Part shown: in pieces, positions 48,615-59,097 of the stretch
Layout of the letters: the number at the start of each line of letters is the position of its first letter
How positions within the stretch are numbered: the stretch's first letter is position 1
Assembly: GCF_900747795.2 (NCBI RefSeq)
Contig: NC_041402.2
Coordinates: 33,426,088 to 33,490,087 of the forward strand
Length of the DNA stretch: 64,000 bases
Origin: Erpetoichthys calabaricus
Taxonomy: Eukaryota > Chordata > Cladistia > Polypteriformes > Polypteridae
Direction: 5' to 3'
The notes under the pieces: model-generated
The model's database searches: none
What the model was told of the DNA's origin: nothing
What the model saw: only the letters and a program-made list of their open reading frames with translations
Translations under genes and position numbers: made by a program

Positions 48615-49984
48615 AACTGCTCAAAAAAATTAAAGGAACACTTTGAAAACACATCAGATCTCAACGTGGGGGGGAAAAAATCTTGCTGGATATCTCTACT
48701 GATATGGACTGGGTAAAGAGTTAGGAACGAAAGGAAGCCACATTGTTTGATGAAAATGATCAACTTACAGAGGGCAGAATTCAAAGAGACCCCGAAAATC
48801 AAACTGAAAAAATGATGCTGCAGGCTTGTCCATTTTACCAAAATTTCATTGCAGCAACTCAAAATCGTACTCAGTGGTTTGTATGGCTCCCGTGTGCTTG
48901 TATGCATGCCTGACAGTGTCGGGGGGAGGGGGGGGGTTGAGACGGGCATGCTTCTAATGAGATGACGGAGGTGCAACCTGGCGGGGTCAGATGGACTGAA
49001 ACAATGTCCCAGAGGTGTTCTGTTGGATTGAGGTCAGGTGAGTGTGGGCGCCTGTCAATAGTATCAATTCCTTCATCCTCCATGAACTGCCTGCATACAC
49101 TCGCCACATGAGGCCGGCATTGTCGTGCACCAGGAGGAACCCAGTACCCACGGCACCAGCATAGGGTCTGGCAATGAGTCCCAACAATTTCATCCTGATA
49201 CCTAATGGCAGTCATGGTGTTGTTGTCTAGCCTGTAGAGGTCTGTGTGTCCCTCCATGGATATGCCTCCCCAGACCATCACTGACCCACCACCAAAACTG
49301 CTCATGCTGAATGATGTTACAGGCAGCATAACATTCTCCACGGCTTCTCCAGACCCTTTCACATGTGCTCCGGGTGAACCTGATCTCATCTGTGAAAAGC
49401 ACAGGGCACCAGTGGTAGACCTACCAATTCTGGTATTCTTTGGCAAATGCCAATCAAGCTCCATGGTGCTGGGCAGTGAGCACAGGGGCCACTAGACTAT
49501 GTCAGGCCCTCAGGCCACCCTCATGAAGTCCTTTCCAGCTCTCCTAGAGTAACTGCCTGTCTCCTGGAATCTCCTCCATGCTGTAGAGACTGTGCTGGGA
49601 GACACCGCAAACCTTCTGGCAATGGCACATATTGATGTGCCATTATGGAGACATTGGACTACTTGTGCCAGCTCTGTAGGGTCCAGGTATCGCCTCATGC
49701 TACCAGTAGTGACACTGACCATAGTTAAATGCAAAACTAGTGAAAAAATTTGAGGAGGGAAAAATGTCAGTGGCCTCCACCTGTTAAACCATTCTTGTTT
49801 TGGGGGTCATCTCATTGTTGCCCCTCTAGTGCACCTGTTCTTAATTTCATTTACACCAAAGCAGCTGAAAGTGATTAACAAGCCCCCTCTGCTACTTAAC
49901 TGACCAGATCAATAGCCCAGAAGTTTCATTGACTTGATGCTATACTCTCATTAAAAAGTGTTCCTTTAATTTTTTTGAGCAGTT
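48615..49984 (-). mobile_element. Tc1-like transposon with both terminal repeats, decayed
   Basis: Terminal repeats CTGCTCAAAAAAATTAAAGG (from 48617) and its perfect complement ending at 49982 bound an element of about 1.37 kb. Minus-strand transposase is broken into an N-terminal HTH piece (49734-49510: LAQVVQCLHNGTSICAIARR, FAVSPSTVSTAWRRFQETG) and a catalytic piece (49464-48871: [26 protein letters not shown]). A frameshift lies between them and the first catalytic Asp region reads FTDEIRFT. Perfect terminal repeats with a damaged frame suggest a copy mobilised in trans. Confidence 0.88.
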
Positions 49985-49995
49985 ATATATATATA

Positions 49996-50039
<44 letters not shown>

Positions 50040-50062
50040 TGTATATTAATATATATATATAA
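49985..50062. repeat. (TA)n microsatellite next to a Tc1 end
   Basis: Alternating TA with short CTGTG/CTGTA interruptions directly abuts the right end of the Tc1 element. Tc1 elements insert at TA, so the repeat was probably the target. Confidence 0.85.
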
Positions 50063-50446
50063 AATCTGGCTTTGTGTTTAGATTCAGCACTATAAAGTAT
50101 GCTTAGAGCCTCCCCATCACAATCCTTTGGACGAGATTGTTGTTGACCAGTATAATCTGTGTTGCTTCGTTTTGAGATACCTCAAATAATTTAAAATACC
50201 TTAATTGCATTTAGCCATCTCAAAATGGACAGGTTTATTTCAAGGTGTCTTCAATAGGATAATCTTAGAATACAAGTTACTAAAACCGTGAATGTTGTTA
50301 ATGATTGCTGAAAGTACATGTAACAGACTTTAGAGTTTCTATACACCTTAATGAAATACATTGGAAGTACAAGAAGAACCCACTTTCAGCATTGGAGAAT
50401 GTGCAGATCCTACAAAGAAGGAATTCAAAGTAGGACTCTTCCAGGA

Positions 50447-50776
50447 GGGCAGCACGGTGGCACAGTGGTAGTGCTGCTGCCTTGCAGTAAGGAGGCCTCC
50501 TTACTGGCTTCCCAGGACCTCCCTGCGTGGAGTTTGCATGTTCTCCCCGTGTCTGTGTGAGTTTCCTCCAGTGCTCTGGTTTCCTCCCACAGTCCAAAGA
50601 CATGCAGGTTAGTTAGGTGCATTGGCGATCCTAAATTGTCCCTAGTGTGTGCTTGGTGTGTGGGTATAGGCTGGCGCCCTGCCCGGGGTTTGTTCCTGCC
50701 TTGTACCCTGTGTTGGCTGGGATTGGCTCCAGCAGACCCCCGTGACCCTGTGTTGGGATGTAATGGGTTGGGAAAT
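50447..50776 (+). mobile_element. tRNA-derived SINE with 13-bp target duplication
   Basis: Perfect direct repeats GACTCTTCCAGGA flank it (50434-50446 and 50777-50789). It starts GGGCAGCACGGTGGCACAGT, carries the AGTCCAAAGACATGCAGG core and ends GGGATGTAATGGGTTGGGAA without the GGAT repeat. The B-box segment is missing or rearranged (AAGGAGGCCTCCTTACTGGC), so it is a variant of the same family as 19520-19885. Confidence 0.9.
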
Positions 50777-51321
50777 GACTCTTCCAGGATCCAAGCATTT
50801 TGAGGTGGAATTCTATCCACAACTGCATAATGAAAGTGCAACAGACAACATGCATGGTTTTAAATTTCTTTTTATAAGGATTTGATTAACTTTTTTCTTA
50901 AATACCTCTCCCTCACTCCAAATTCAGTAACTGTCAGTGTAATTGCACACTTTTTGAAATTTTCTGATGAGAACTGATTTTCAAACTAGTATAGCATGTC
51001 ATCTCCTATATACCAAACATGTCAAACATAATATCAAATGGAAATTCTTATTTCTCGAGGATGATGTATTTGACATACAGTATTACTATATTTTCCATAT
51101 GTTTTAATTTTCTTAGAACAACTTGACCACAGATAGTGTGTGTTTATGTGCTGGCGTCCTTGTTGTGTCCTTGTGTTGAAGTTATCAACATCATCATCCT
51201 CATCATTTTCTTTCTTATTTTCCTGCTGAGGGTCATGGCAGCAATCTGCTGGTCTTGGATCAACAGTCCTCCCGATCCCTAGGTCCTCTAGACCTTGCCA
51301 AGGAAAACTAGAGCATTTGAC

Positions 51322-52415
51322 AGACACAGATGTGGACGAATATGTTGGTACCCATTCACGAAAACAAAAGAACCCCCAATTGTCTCTGAAATCACTTGAA
51401 AAGTGATTGCCACCCATCATAAAAACAAAAAGCAAATCAGGGTTTGCTTTAGAGCTTTGATTTAATAGAATATTTCAAATAATAACAACAATGACATGAC
51501 AAAAACTGGGCCTCCTTCATGTCTCACAGTAGATATGGTGTTCTTCTCTTTGAAAGCCTTGTTTTTGTTTGTTTGTGGACAAACTGATATGACTTAACAG
51601 TTTTGTCTCATCTGTCCAAAGGGTATTCTCCCAGAAGCATTGTGGCTTGTCAATACGCATGTTAGTAAATTCCACTTTGACCTTTTTATATTTTTCTTTC
51701 AAGGTTGGAGTCCTCCTTGGTCTTCTTCCACTGAGCCCACTGTCACTCAAAAGGCAATGGATGGTGTGATCAGACACTGAAAGACTTTGACCTCGGACTT
51801 CAGATTGTACCTCTTTGGAAGTTGTCCTTAGTTCTTTGTTTACCATTCTCACTATCCTTATGTCTATTATGGGGTTGATTTTCTTCTTGCAGCCGCATTC
51901 AGGAAGGTTGGCTACAGTTCCATGGACTTTAAACCTCTTAATAATATTTGCAGCTGTTATCATGTTCTTATAGACTTTGCCTTTAACATGCTTGTCTAGA
52001 AATTTCTTTCTGATCTCCTCAGAAACTCTCTCCCCTGCTTTCTCTAGTCCATGTTCAATGTGGGACTCATGATGATCCCCAACAGCAGACTGACTATACT
52101 TTTCTCTATTTATATAGGCTGAATGACTAATTGCACGATTGAAGATGTGTGTGATATTAATTGAAGAAAACAAGTGGTTGGAAAAATGACTCTAATCCAA
52201 TTATTTAGGATATTTTTCTGGGGTATCAACAAATGTGTCCAGGCCATTTTAGAATACCTTTTTTAGAATCAGCAATACTTGATCTCTTTTCACACTTGCT
52301 TTGCTTTACCCGATGACAAATCAAAGGCATGCAGGTATGAATGGGACAATCACTTTTCACTAAAACACTTTTTCAAAGAGCTGTAAGGGTACCAACACAC
52401 TTTTCCAAGTCTTTA
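51322..52415 (-). mobile_element. Internally deleted Tc1-like transposon
   Basis: The minus-strand frame 52173-51517 reads ERVSEEIRKKFLDKHVKGKV, FKVHGTVANLPECGCKKKIN, NKELRTTSKEVQSEV and [12 protein letters not shown], a Tc1 transposase. It ends soon after the first catalytic Asp, so the rest of the DDE core is deleted. Left terminus GATGTGGACGAATATGTTGG-TACCC (51329-51353) and inverted right counterpart (about 52387-52415) match a common fish Tc1 family. The segment 51360-51500 keeps the family's sub-terminal sequence. Confidence 0.82.
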
Positions 52416-52576
52416 TGACCCTCTAGTGTGCCCTGGGTCTATTCCGCAGTCTTCAGTCAGTCTGCTGGTGCCTTGTACACCTCTCAGGGGAGGCACCTAT
52501 GGGATACCCCAAACCATATGGCATCTCAGTTTTCTTCTTTAAGAAGCAGTTCTACTCCCAGTTCCTCCAGAATCAT

Positions 52577-52811
52577 GAGAAAAGCCAAGCAAAATGACAC
52601 CTTTTATTGGCTAACTAAAAAGATTACAATATGCAAGCTTTCGAGGCAACTCAGGCCCCTTCTTCAGGCAAGATGCCGGCGGAAGCTAATCGGGAGGCAC
52701 CTGGAGCACATCCTTCTTGCCAGAAGAAGGGCCCTGAGTTGCCTCGAAAGCTTGCATATTGTAATCTTTTTAGTTAGCCAATAAAAGGTGTCATTTTGCT
52801 TGGCTTTTCTC
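52577..52811. mobile_element. Long foldback (palindromic) MITE-like element
   Basis: Arms of about 95 bases are near-perfect inverted repeats: GAGAAAAGCCAAGCAAAATG at 52577 is mirrored by its complement ending at 52811, and both arms contain the GGCAACTCAGG/CCTGAGTTGCC-type segment. The spacer of about 40 bases is GC-rich (GCCGGCGGAAGC). This foldback is known as a dispersed repeat in several fishes. No coding capacity. Confidence 0.85.
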
Positions 52812-53049
52812 TACATTCATAATGGCTAACACGGTACAACACCCTAGTACTCCAGAATCATGGAAAGTGATCACATCAACACCAAACAGGAACATCATTT
52901 TGACCACCTGCACTTGCAATGTCATTCTTTCAGCTACTACCCGGGCTACGTGGCCGTCGTTTGGGGTCGTAGACTGATAAGTAAATCAGCAGCTTCATTT
53001 TTGGACTTTAGGCTGTTCAAGTAAGTTACGCCTGATTTAAATATTCCTA

Positions 53050-53168
53050 GGGCGGCACGGTGGCGCAGTGGGTAGCGCTGCTGCCTCGCAGTTGGGAGAC
53101 CTGGGGACCTGGGTTCGCTTCCCGGGTCCACTCTGTGTGGAGTTTGCATGTTCTCCCCGTGTCTGTGT

Positions 53169-53199
<31 letters not shown>

Positions 53200-53415
53200 A
53201 CAGTCCAAAGACATGCAGGTAAGGTGGATTGGCGATTCTAAATTGGCCCTAGTGTGTGCTTGGTGTGTGGGTGTGTTTGTGTGTGTCCTGCGGTGGGTTG
53301 GCTCCCTGCCAGGGATTGGTTCCTGCCTTGTGCCCTTTGTTGGCTGGGATTGGCTCCAGCAGACCCCCGTGACCCTGTGTTCGGATTCAGCGGGTTGGAT
53401 AATGGATGGATGGAT
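53050..53415 (+). mobile_element. tRNA-derived SINE, full length, with 11-bp target duplication
   Basis: Perfect direct repeats AAATATTCCTA (53039-53049 and 53416-53426) flank it. Head GGGCGGCACGGTGGCGCAGT, A box TGGCGCAGTGG, B box GGTTCGCTTCC, core AGTCCAAAGACATGC, and tail GGATGGATGGAT. It has the same structure and length (366 bp) as the copy at 19520-19885. The open frames running through it are a by-product. Confidence 0.93.
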
Positions 53416-53479
53416 AAATATTCCTATAATTTCTCCTCTTCACCACTATTTGGCTTTTATCAGCTTCAGTACTGAAGGA

Positions 53480-55180
53480 CATCTAAAACCGGCATTACAT
53501 TACACGACCTTCTAGTCGTAGGGGATGTCAGACATAAAGACTGCAGCTACTGAGCTTGTCGCCTGAGGATGTCAGATTACACGACTAGCGTTTGCAGTGG
53601 GACGACAAACCACGCATCTCCATTACGACTTTTCAGCACAGTTTCTTTTTTTTAAAGTATCATGGGTGTCTACGTGGGTCCGGCTGCTGGATATGGGGGT
53701 CGGGCATTTTTTTTTGGTTTTTTACCTCTTGCTGTCTTTGCATTGGTGGATTTGGACTGGAACTACTGTGACAAAACTATTAATTATGTTTCAAAATTTT
53801 ACTTTGCATTGTGGGCTTTTGCTATATGTACACCAGGTCTTTGATGTTTGTAATCACTCTGTCCGAAAACGATAGTTATATTTCCATCCAAATTTCACTA
53901 TCCACTTCAAAACCCGCTATATCTGCACCCAAAAAAATGTGGAAAACACCCACCAGTCCAGAAAGGACAGCCAGACGTGTCTCAGGGCCTTGTCTCATGC
54001 TTGCTGTTTTAGAAGTGTTGTGCATTTAATTTTTTTGCGAATACTTTTAAATGAAAAACGTTTACAAAGAAAGTGGACAAGAGAAGTGCAACTTCCCCTA
54101 CACCATCTCTTGCAACCCAAACGCAGTTCAGTTTTTCAGTTGGTAAGTAGCCATTCTTTTAATATGCATTCTATCCATCTATGACATGTAACAATGTATG
54201 TAACCTGGACATTTATTTAGGCGTGCATGATGTGTTCACCGAACTAATATTCTTGAGCATTTAAAGGTATCACTGTTAAAGGTATTAGTTAATACTTCTT
54301 CTGTGTGTTATGAGACCAGTCCAGCCTGCCAGTGATGTGTGGAGCACCAAGTACTTAGAGCAATGCGCCACCCCCCACATCTATGCCCAGTCACTATTCA
54401 TCATTATTATTATTCATTCTTTCATAGCTTGCATTGAGCCATTTCCTTTTTTATAGGTTTTGGCTCCCTAACTGTGCTAGAAAAATCGAGATGGAGTTGA
54501 AATCAGACTAAGTGGCTGTGCAAAGTATAACCGTAGCACACATTATTCTCCTTGACTTGAATTTTTAACTTTCTGTGTTGACATTGGCACATCCTGTAAG
54601 TGCAGGCATGTGGAAATATTGGTAGTAGATATTAACAGGGCGCTGTTGTTTAACCTTGGCTTTTGTTTACTGAAATGTTCGTCAGATTCAGCGTGTAGGT
54701 GCTGTAAATGTTTCTCTCTGCTGTATTTTCCTAACAGATTGTCTCTTTATGCAATATTTCAAAGAAATGTAATACTATGGATGCCCTCTATTTAATAGTA
54801 TCCCTCAAAACCGGCTTGATGGCTTAAAATACTTGGAAATTTCTTTTCATTAGTTTTGTTGTCTGTTTTTACCGTGTAGAGTTCTTGATCATTATGGGAA
54901 CATCACTGGCCAAACCCAGAGATTACAACACTTTTTCTAAGATATATAATTTAGATCTGGCCATACGTGTTGGTTTGAAATCATTATAACCCAGAATTTC
55001 ACTTTTTGATATACAGTACATATAATTTAATTAGTTCGTGAATCATACATGAGTGGTGCAGGTAGTAGCCATAAGTTAGGAAGCACTTGGATAAATGATG
55101 GCAGAGAATGTGGTTAGAATAGCTAACGGATAATTGACTCTGAATGACCCATTTTAGAGTGCCAGTTAATCTGATAAACA
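53480..55180. other. Spacer with a possible repeat start
   Basis: The start (53487-53640) has repeated words ACACGAC, GATGTCAGA and CTAGTCG-type inverted pieces reminiscent of a short DNA transposon, but no ends could be fixed. Nothing else is recognised up to 55180. Confidence 0.3.
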
Positions 55181-55185
55181 TGTAA

Positions 55186-55340
55186 ATCTATTGTACATGT
55201 CTTTTGGGATGTGGAAGGAACCTGAGAAAGCTAACATGGATGTGAGAAGAATGTGCAAACTCCATGCTGTGACCTGCCTAAGACTCTGAAGCTGTGGGAA
55301 AGCGGCATTAATCACTGTGCCATCGTGCTGCCCAAGCAGC
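55186..55340 (-). repeat. Degenerate SINE fragment
   Basis: On the minus strand it reads GGGCAGCACGATGGCACAGT at the head and keeps a worn version of the TTTGCACATTC and AAAGACATG core words. Its divergence from the full copies marks an old insertion. The next 350 bases hold nothing recognised; 55680-55990 resembles dispersed LINE-like text but could not be placed. Confidence 0.6.
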
Positions 55341-56338
55341 CAAAACAGTAAGAAAAAAGTGTGACATAAAGTCATGGTCAATGCACAACCTAATGAGTGT
55401 TAAGGATCTCCATTATTGCACATTGTAGCAGGGAGGACTATTTCTAGGTAGGCATTGGTCCAGTTTCAATTAAATTTATTGTTTTCTACCTTGCAGTATA
55501 ACGAAAAGCATTTGTTGCTCATCCAAATTGTGCAGGAACAATACAGTAATTAGCAGCACTGCAGTGCAGATACAAATAATAATCAGCTATGATAAATATT
55601 TTCCAGATTAAATATTAGATATAACTGTATTTGACAGAACAAGTAAAAATAAGTAAAACTGAATTGCTAGTGCAGACCGATTGGTAATATATGAGATGGC
55701 ATGATGGAGTCTTGGCCATGGGTCAAACAGACAGCTGTGTGAAAGTTTTGAGAATCTGGTGGTAAAACGTTTTGCAGTATGCTATGGTTTTGTTTCTGGG
55801 TGCCAGGAGGACTAACAGCTTTCTACTTGGGTGTGTGGGGTCTGTCACAATATAAAGAGCTTTCTTTAGGTATCCATCTTTGCCATATATGTTTAGATTT
55901 TTGTGAAGATTCTGTGGGGCAGATTGATGAACATCCTTCTCATAAAGTGAAAGTGTTATCAAGCCTTTATATAAATACACAGTCACGTGAATCAGTAAGT
56001 ACACCCCATGAAATGTTTTTCCCTGTTCACCAAATCTGCCTCACATCCCTCTTTCTTTGGATGTCTTGTTCCCTATTTGCATTGAACATTCTATGTCTTA
56101 CACCTCTCTGTCTTTGTGTTTCTTGCTGCCTTTCTTCATCAGACATTCCAGCCCTCTTGTGGACACCTATTGATGTGACACATGGACATGTGTCACATGG
56201 CTTACTATCAAAGCTGACCACTTGACTTTGTTCATCTACTGTTTCCTCACGTTTGGTGGATTTTGGACAACATTACACATAGGTGAGGGCACAGTTGTTT
56301 TATATATAGAGAGATCATGTCATGTGGTGCATGGAATA

Positions 56339-56643
56339 TTCATCCATTCATCTTCCTAACCTGCTTATCCAGGGCAGGGCAGTTGGAGCATAGCTCAGCA
56401 ATCATTGGATGCAAGGCAGGAACAATACCTGGACATGGCACCTTTCCATTACTGGGTGAACACACAAACACATCAGGAGCCAATTTAGCAATGCCAATTC
56501 ACCTACTCTGTAGGTCTTCGGACTGTGGGAGGATGCCCACTGAACATGGGGAAAGCATGCAAATTCCATACAGTAAGCACCCTGGACATGAACTCTGGCC
56601 TCTGTACTGTGAGGCAACAGTACTGTGTCACCATGCTGCCCTG
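56339..56643 (-). repeat. Degenerate SINE copy
   Basis: Head (minus strand) GGGCAGCATGGTGACACAGT, worn core around 56515-56530 (AGTCCGAAGACC) and 3' tail ATCCATTCATC-type at 56339. Same family as the full SINEs but strongly diverged, and nearly full length. Confidence 0.75.
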
Positions 56644-57239
56644 AGTGATATATGAGAGAAAACATTTTACTAAAAACATGTCTATTTGACATTCTCTTTT
56701 ACAGAAAAACTTACTTTACTTTAAATAGCACCTTTCTGCATTGCAAACCATGTCAAGGAGTTTTGCAAGTACAGAGCTAAAGCACAACCGTTTATTTATT
56801 ATTTACAACAGTAACATGGCTAGGTTCATTGACTTAGTCAGGGTCATGACTTAGCCACTGAGCAGCACTTTCTGCAATTTAGGGAGTTAAACAATGATGA
56901 ACAAGCAGGAATGACTTTGGTATTATTAAGTATTTGCGATACAGTGAATTCAGAAAGTATTCAGACCCCTTCACATTCTGCACACTTGAGTGAGTTGTGC
57001 ATTTAATTTAAATGGATAAATTTACCATTTGTGTCTGTCAGTCTACACTGAATAACTTGTAATAATAAAGTGAAAGCATATTTTCAAAAAGGTTTGAATA
57101 TTTATCAAAAATCAAAAAAGAAATCTCTCATTTATTTAAATATTAAGACCATTGTTTCACTCAAACTTGTGGTCAGATACTGTACATCCTGTTTACTTTT
57201 CCTTGAGATGTGTATAGAAATTGATTTGAGTCTGACTGT

Positions 57240-57367
57240 CAGTCAGTCATTATCCAGCCCGCTATTTCCTAACACAGGGTCATGGGTGTCTGCTGGAGCC
57301 AATCCCAGCCAACACAAGGGCGCAAGGCAGGAACAAACCCTGAGCAGGGCGCCAGCCCACCGCAGGA
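57240..57367 (-). mobile_element. SINE 3' fragment inserted in the Tc1 relic
   Basis: Minus-strand 3' part of the SINE family (complement of TATCCAGCCCGCTATTTCC..., then AGCCAATCCCAGCCAACACA). Flanks TCTGACTGTC (about 57231-57240) and TCCGACTGTG (57368-57377) look like a worn target duplication with two mismatches. Confidence 0.8.
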
Positions 57368-57423
57368 GTCCGACTGTGTCAAATTGAATTAATTGGACAC
57401 CGTGTAGAAAGGAATGGAACTAT

Positions 57424-57975
57424 TGTCATACACTAGGGGGCATACTGCTGCACCTCAACCTGACACAGACAGGCAGAGGACACAAGTTCAAAGCACATGT
57501 GATTTTTATTTTATTTTCCTCCCTTGTGGGAAAAGTCTTCCCCATCTCCCACAAGTCTGGAACAGTCGCATAGCACAAGCATAAGCACAACACAATACAA
57601 TACAATTCTTTTCCTTTCTTTTCTCTTTCTTTCTCCTCTACTCTTCCCCGGCAAACTTATTCTCCCTTCTCCCGACTGGCTCCCCGAGTAGTGTCTGCTG
57701 GCCCCTTATATAAGGCACCTGGAAGTACTCCAGGTGCTCGGTGATGGACTTCTGGCAACACTTCTGAGTGTGGCGGAAGTGCTGTGCTCCAGGGCTCAGA
57801 TTCTGCTGTAGCACCCCCTAGTGGTGCCCACAGATCCCAACAGGGCTGTTTCAAACTCCTGCGGGAGTCCAAGCAACAGCTGTCATCTAGGGCGGCGTTC
57901 CGGGGGAGGTAATGTTCTGGCCATATCTCCTCCCCTGCTCCTTCCGGAGTGGAGGCATCCTTGCCATCCACGACA
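57424..57975 (-). mobile_element. Solo LTR inserted in the Tc1 relic
   Basis: Both ends fit an LTR (TGTC...GACA, 552 bases). On the minus strand it has, in order, a GC-rich upstream half, a TATA box (TTATATAAGG, about 57706) and, past the midpoint, AATAAAATAAAAATC as a polyadenylation signal. Flanking CTAT (57420-57423) and CTGT (57976-57979) form a 4-bp target duplication with one change. No internal region remains, so it is a recombination scar of an LTR element of unknown family. It is younger than the Tc1 it interrupts. Confidence 0.7.
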
Positions 57976-58902
57976 CTGTGTATAGAAGATTCACAATTCA
58001 CACTGTATGTGAGGGCAAAAACCAAACCATGAAATCCAAGAAACTTTCTGTAGACCTCTGTGATCAAATTATGGTATGGCAGATCTGGGAGGAGTAAAAC
58101 CATATCTAAAGCTTTGATTGTTCCTAGGAGAACAGTGAGCTCAATAATTATGAAATGGAAGAAGTAACTGGGCAAGAAGGACCCCTGTTCAGAGAGGCAA
58201 CCAACAACCCAATGGTCACTTTAACAGAGCTTTAGAAGACCTCTGCTGAGATAGGAGAACCTGTTGTAATTTATAACTCCATCAATCAGGCATGTACGGT
58301 AGAGTGGCTAACTCCTGTCCGCAGTTTGCCAAAAGGCGTTTAAAAGACTCTAAAAGCATAAGAATAAAGATTTGGAGTTCAACCAGAACTCCAAGCACTA
58401 TGTCTATAGTGAAGACCAGACAATGCTCATCAGCTGTCTAATACAATCCCTACTGTAAAAAATGGTGGCAGCATCGTGCTATGTGGGGAGGGGAGGATGC
58501 ATGTAAACAAATACAGGAAAGTCCTTGAAGAAAACCTGCTCCAGAGTGCATGCAACCTTAGACTTGAGTGACAGTTCACCTTTCAGCACCACAATGACCC
58601 GAAGCATATGACCAAGTCAATGCTGCGTGGACTTAGGACAAATCTGAGTGTCCTAGAGTAGCCCAACCAAAGATCAGATTTTAACCCCATAAAACATATG
58701 TGGAGAGATCTGAAGATGTCAGTTTACAGATGCTTCCTATCCAATATAACAGAAATTCAGAGGATCTACCAGAAAGAATGAGATAATGTGGCCAAATCAG
58801 GTGTACAATGTTTGTAGATAACTACCAAAGAAGAACCTGGAATTGCTGGCAAAGAGGCTGCCAAAGTATAGAATTAAGGGTCTGAATACTTATATGAATC
58901 CT

Positions 58903-59038
58903 GCGGTGGGTTGGCACCCTGCCCGGGATTGGTTCCTGCCTTGTGCCCTGTGTTGGCTGGGATTGGCTCCAGCAGACCCCCCGTGACCCTGTGTTCGGAT
59001 TCAGCGGGTTGGAAAATGGATGGATGGATGGATATTAA
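58903..59038 (+). mobile_element. SINE 3' fragment
   Basis: Starts CCTGCGGTGGGTTGGCACCC directly at the Tc1 terminus and runs through GGCTCCAGCAGACCCC and GATTCAGCGGGTTGGAAAAT to the GGAT tail. It is highly similar to the 3' third of the full SINE copies and 5'-truncated. Confidence 0.88.
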
Positions 59039-59043
59039 TAAAG

Positions 59044-59097
<54 letters not shown>
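59044..59097 (+). repeat. (TCTA)n microsatellite
   Basis: About 13 perfect TCTA units following ATTAATAAAGTATC, so it grew from the same LINE-type tail seen at 13085-13155, here fused to the SINE tail just upstream. Confidence 0.95.

Larger units (their letters stand above)
56942..58902 (+). mobile_element. Decayed Tc1-like transposon hosting two later insertions
   Basis: Left terminus CAGTGAATTCAGAAAGTATT continuing CAGACCCC (56942) is matched inverted by GGGTCTGAATACTTATATGAATC (about 58880-58902). Broken plus-strand transposase follows: GKNQTMKSKKLSVDLCDQIM (58010), a catalytic piece around AATGGTGGCAGCATCGTGCT (58460), CACCACAATGACCCGAAGCA (58590) and CCAACCAAAGATCAGATTTT (58660). The body is interrupted by a SINE piece (57240-57367) and a solo LTR (57424-57975), and its right end abuts another SINE piece. 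Confidence 0.85.

Noticed and set aside
51034-51435. 133-residue minus-strand frame with an acidic run
   Set aside because: Overlaps the left end of a Tc1 element; the acidic run comes from a CAT-rich simple sequence and no homology is apparent.
53060-53515. 151-residue frame (and its twin on the minus strand at 19444-19899)
   Set aside because: Both run through SINE copies; the similar peptides come from the repeat.
55779-56225. 148-residue plus-strand frame
   Set aside because: Cysteine- and leucine-rich without a domain; the start overlaps repeat-like text.
57657-58175. 172-residue minus-strand frame
   Set aside because: It spans the boundary of the solo LTR and the Tc1 relic and resembles no protein.
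59044-59097. Regularly spaced repeat considered as a CRISPR-like array
   Set aside because: It is a plain TCTA microsatellite without spacers, in a vertebrate genome.
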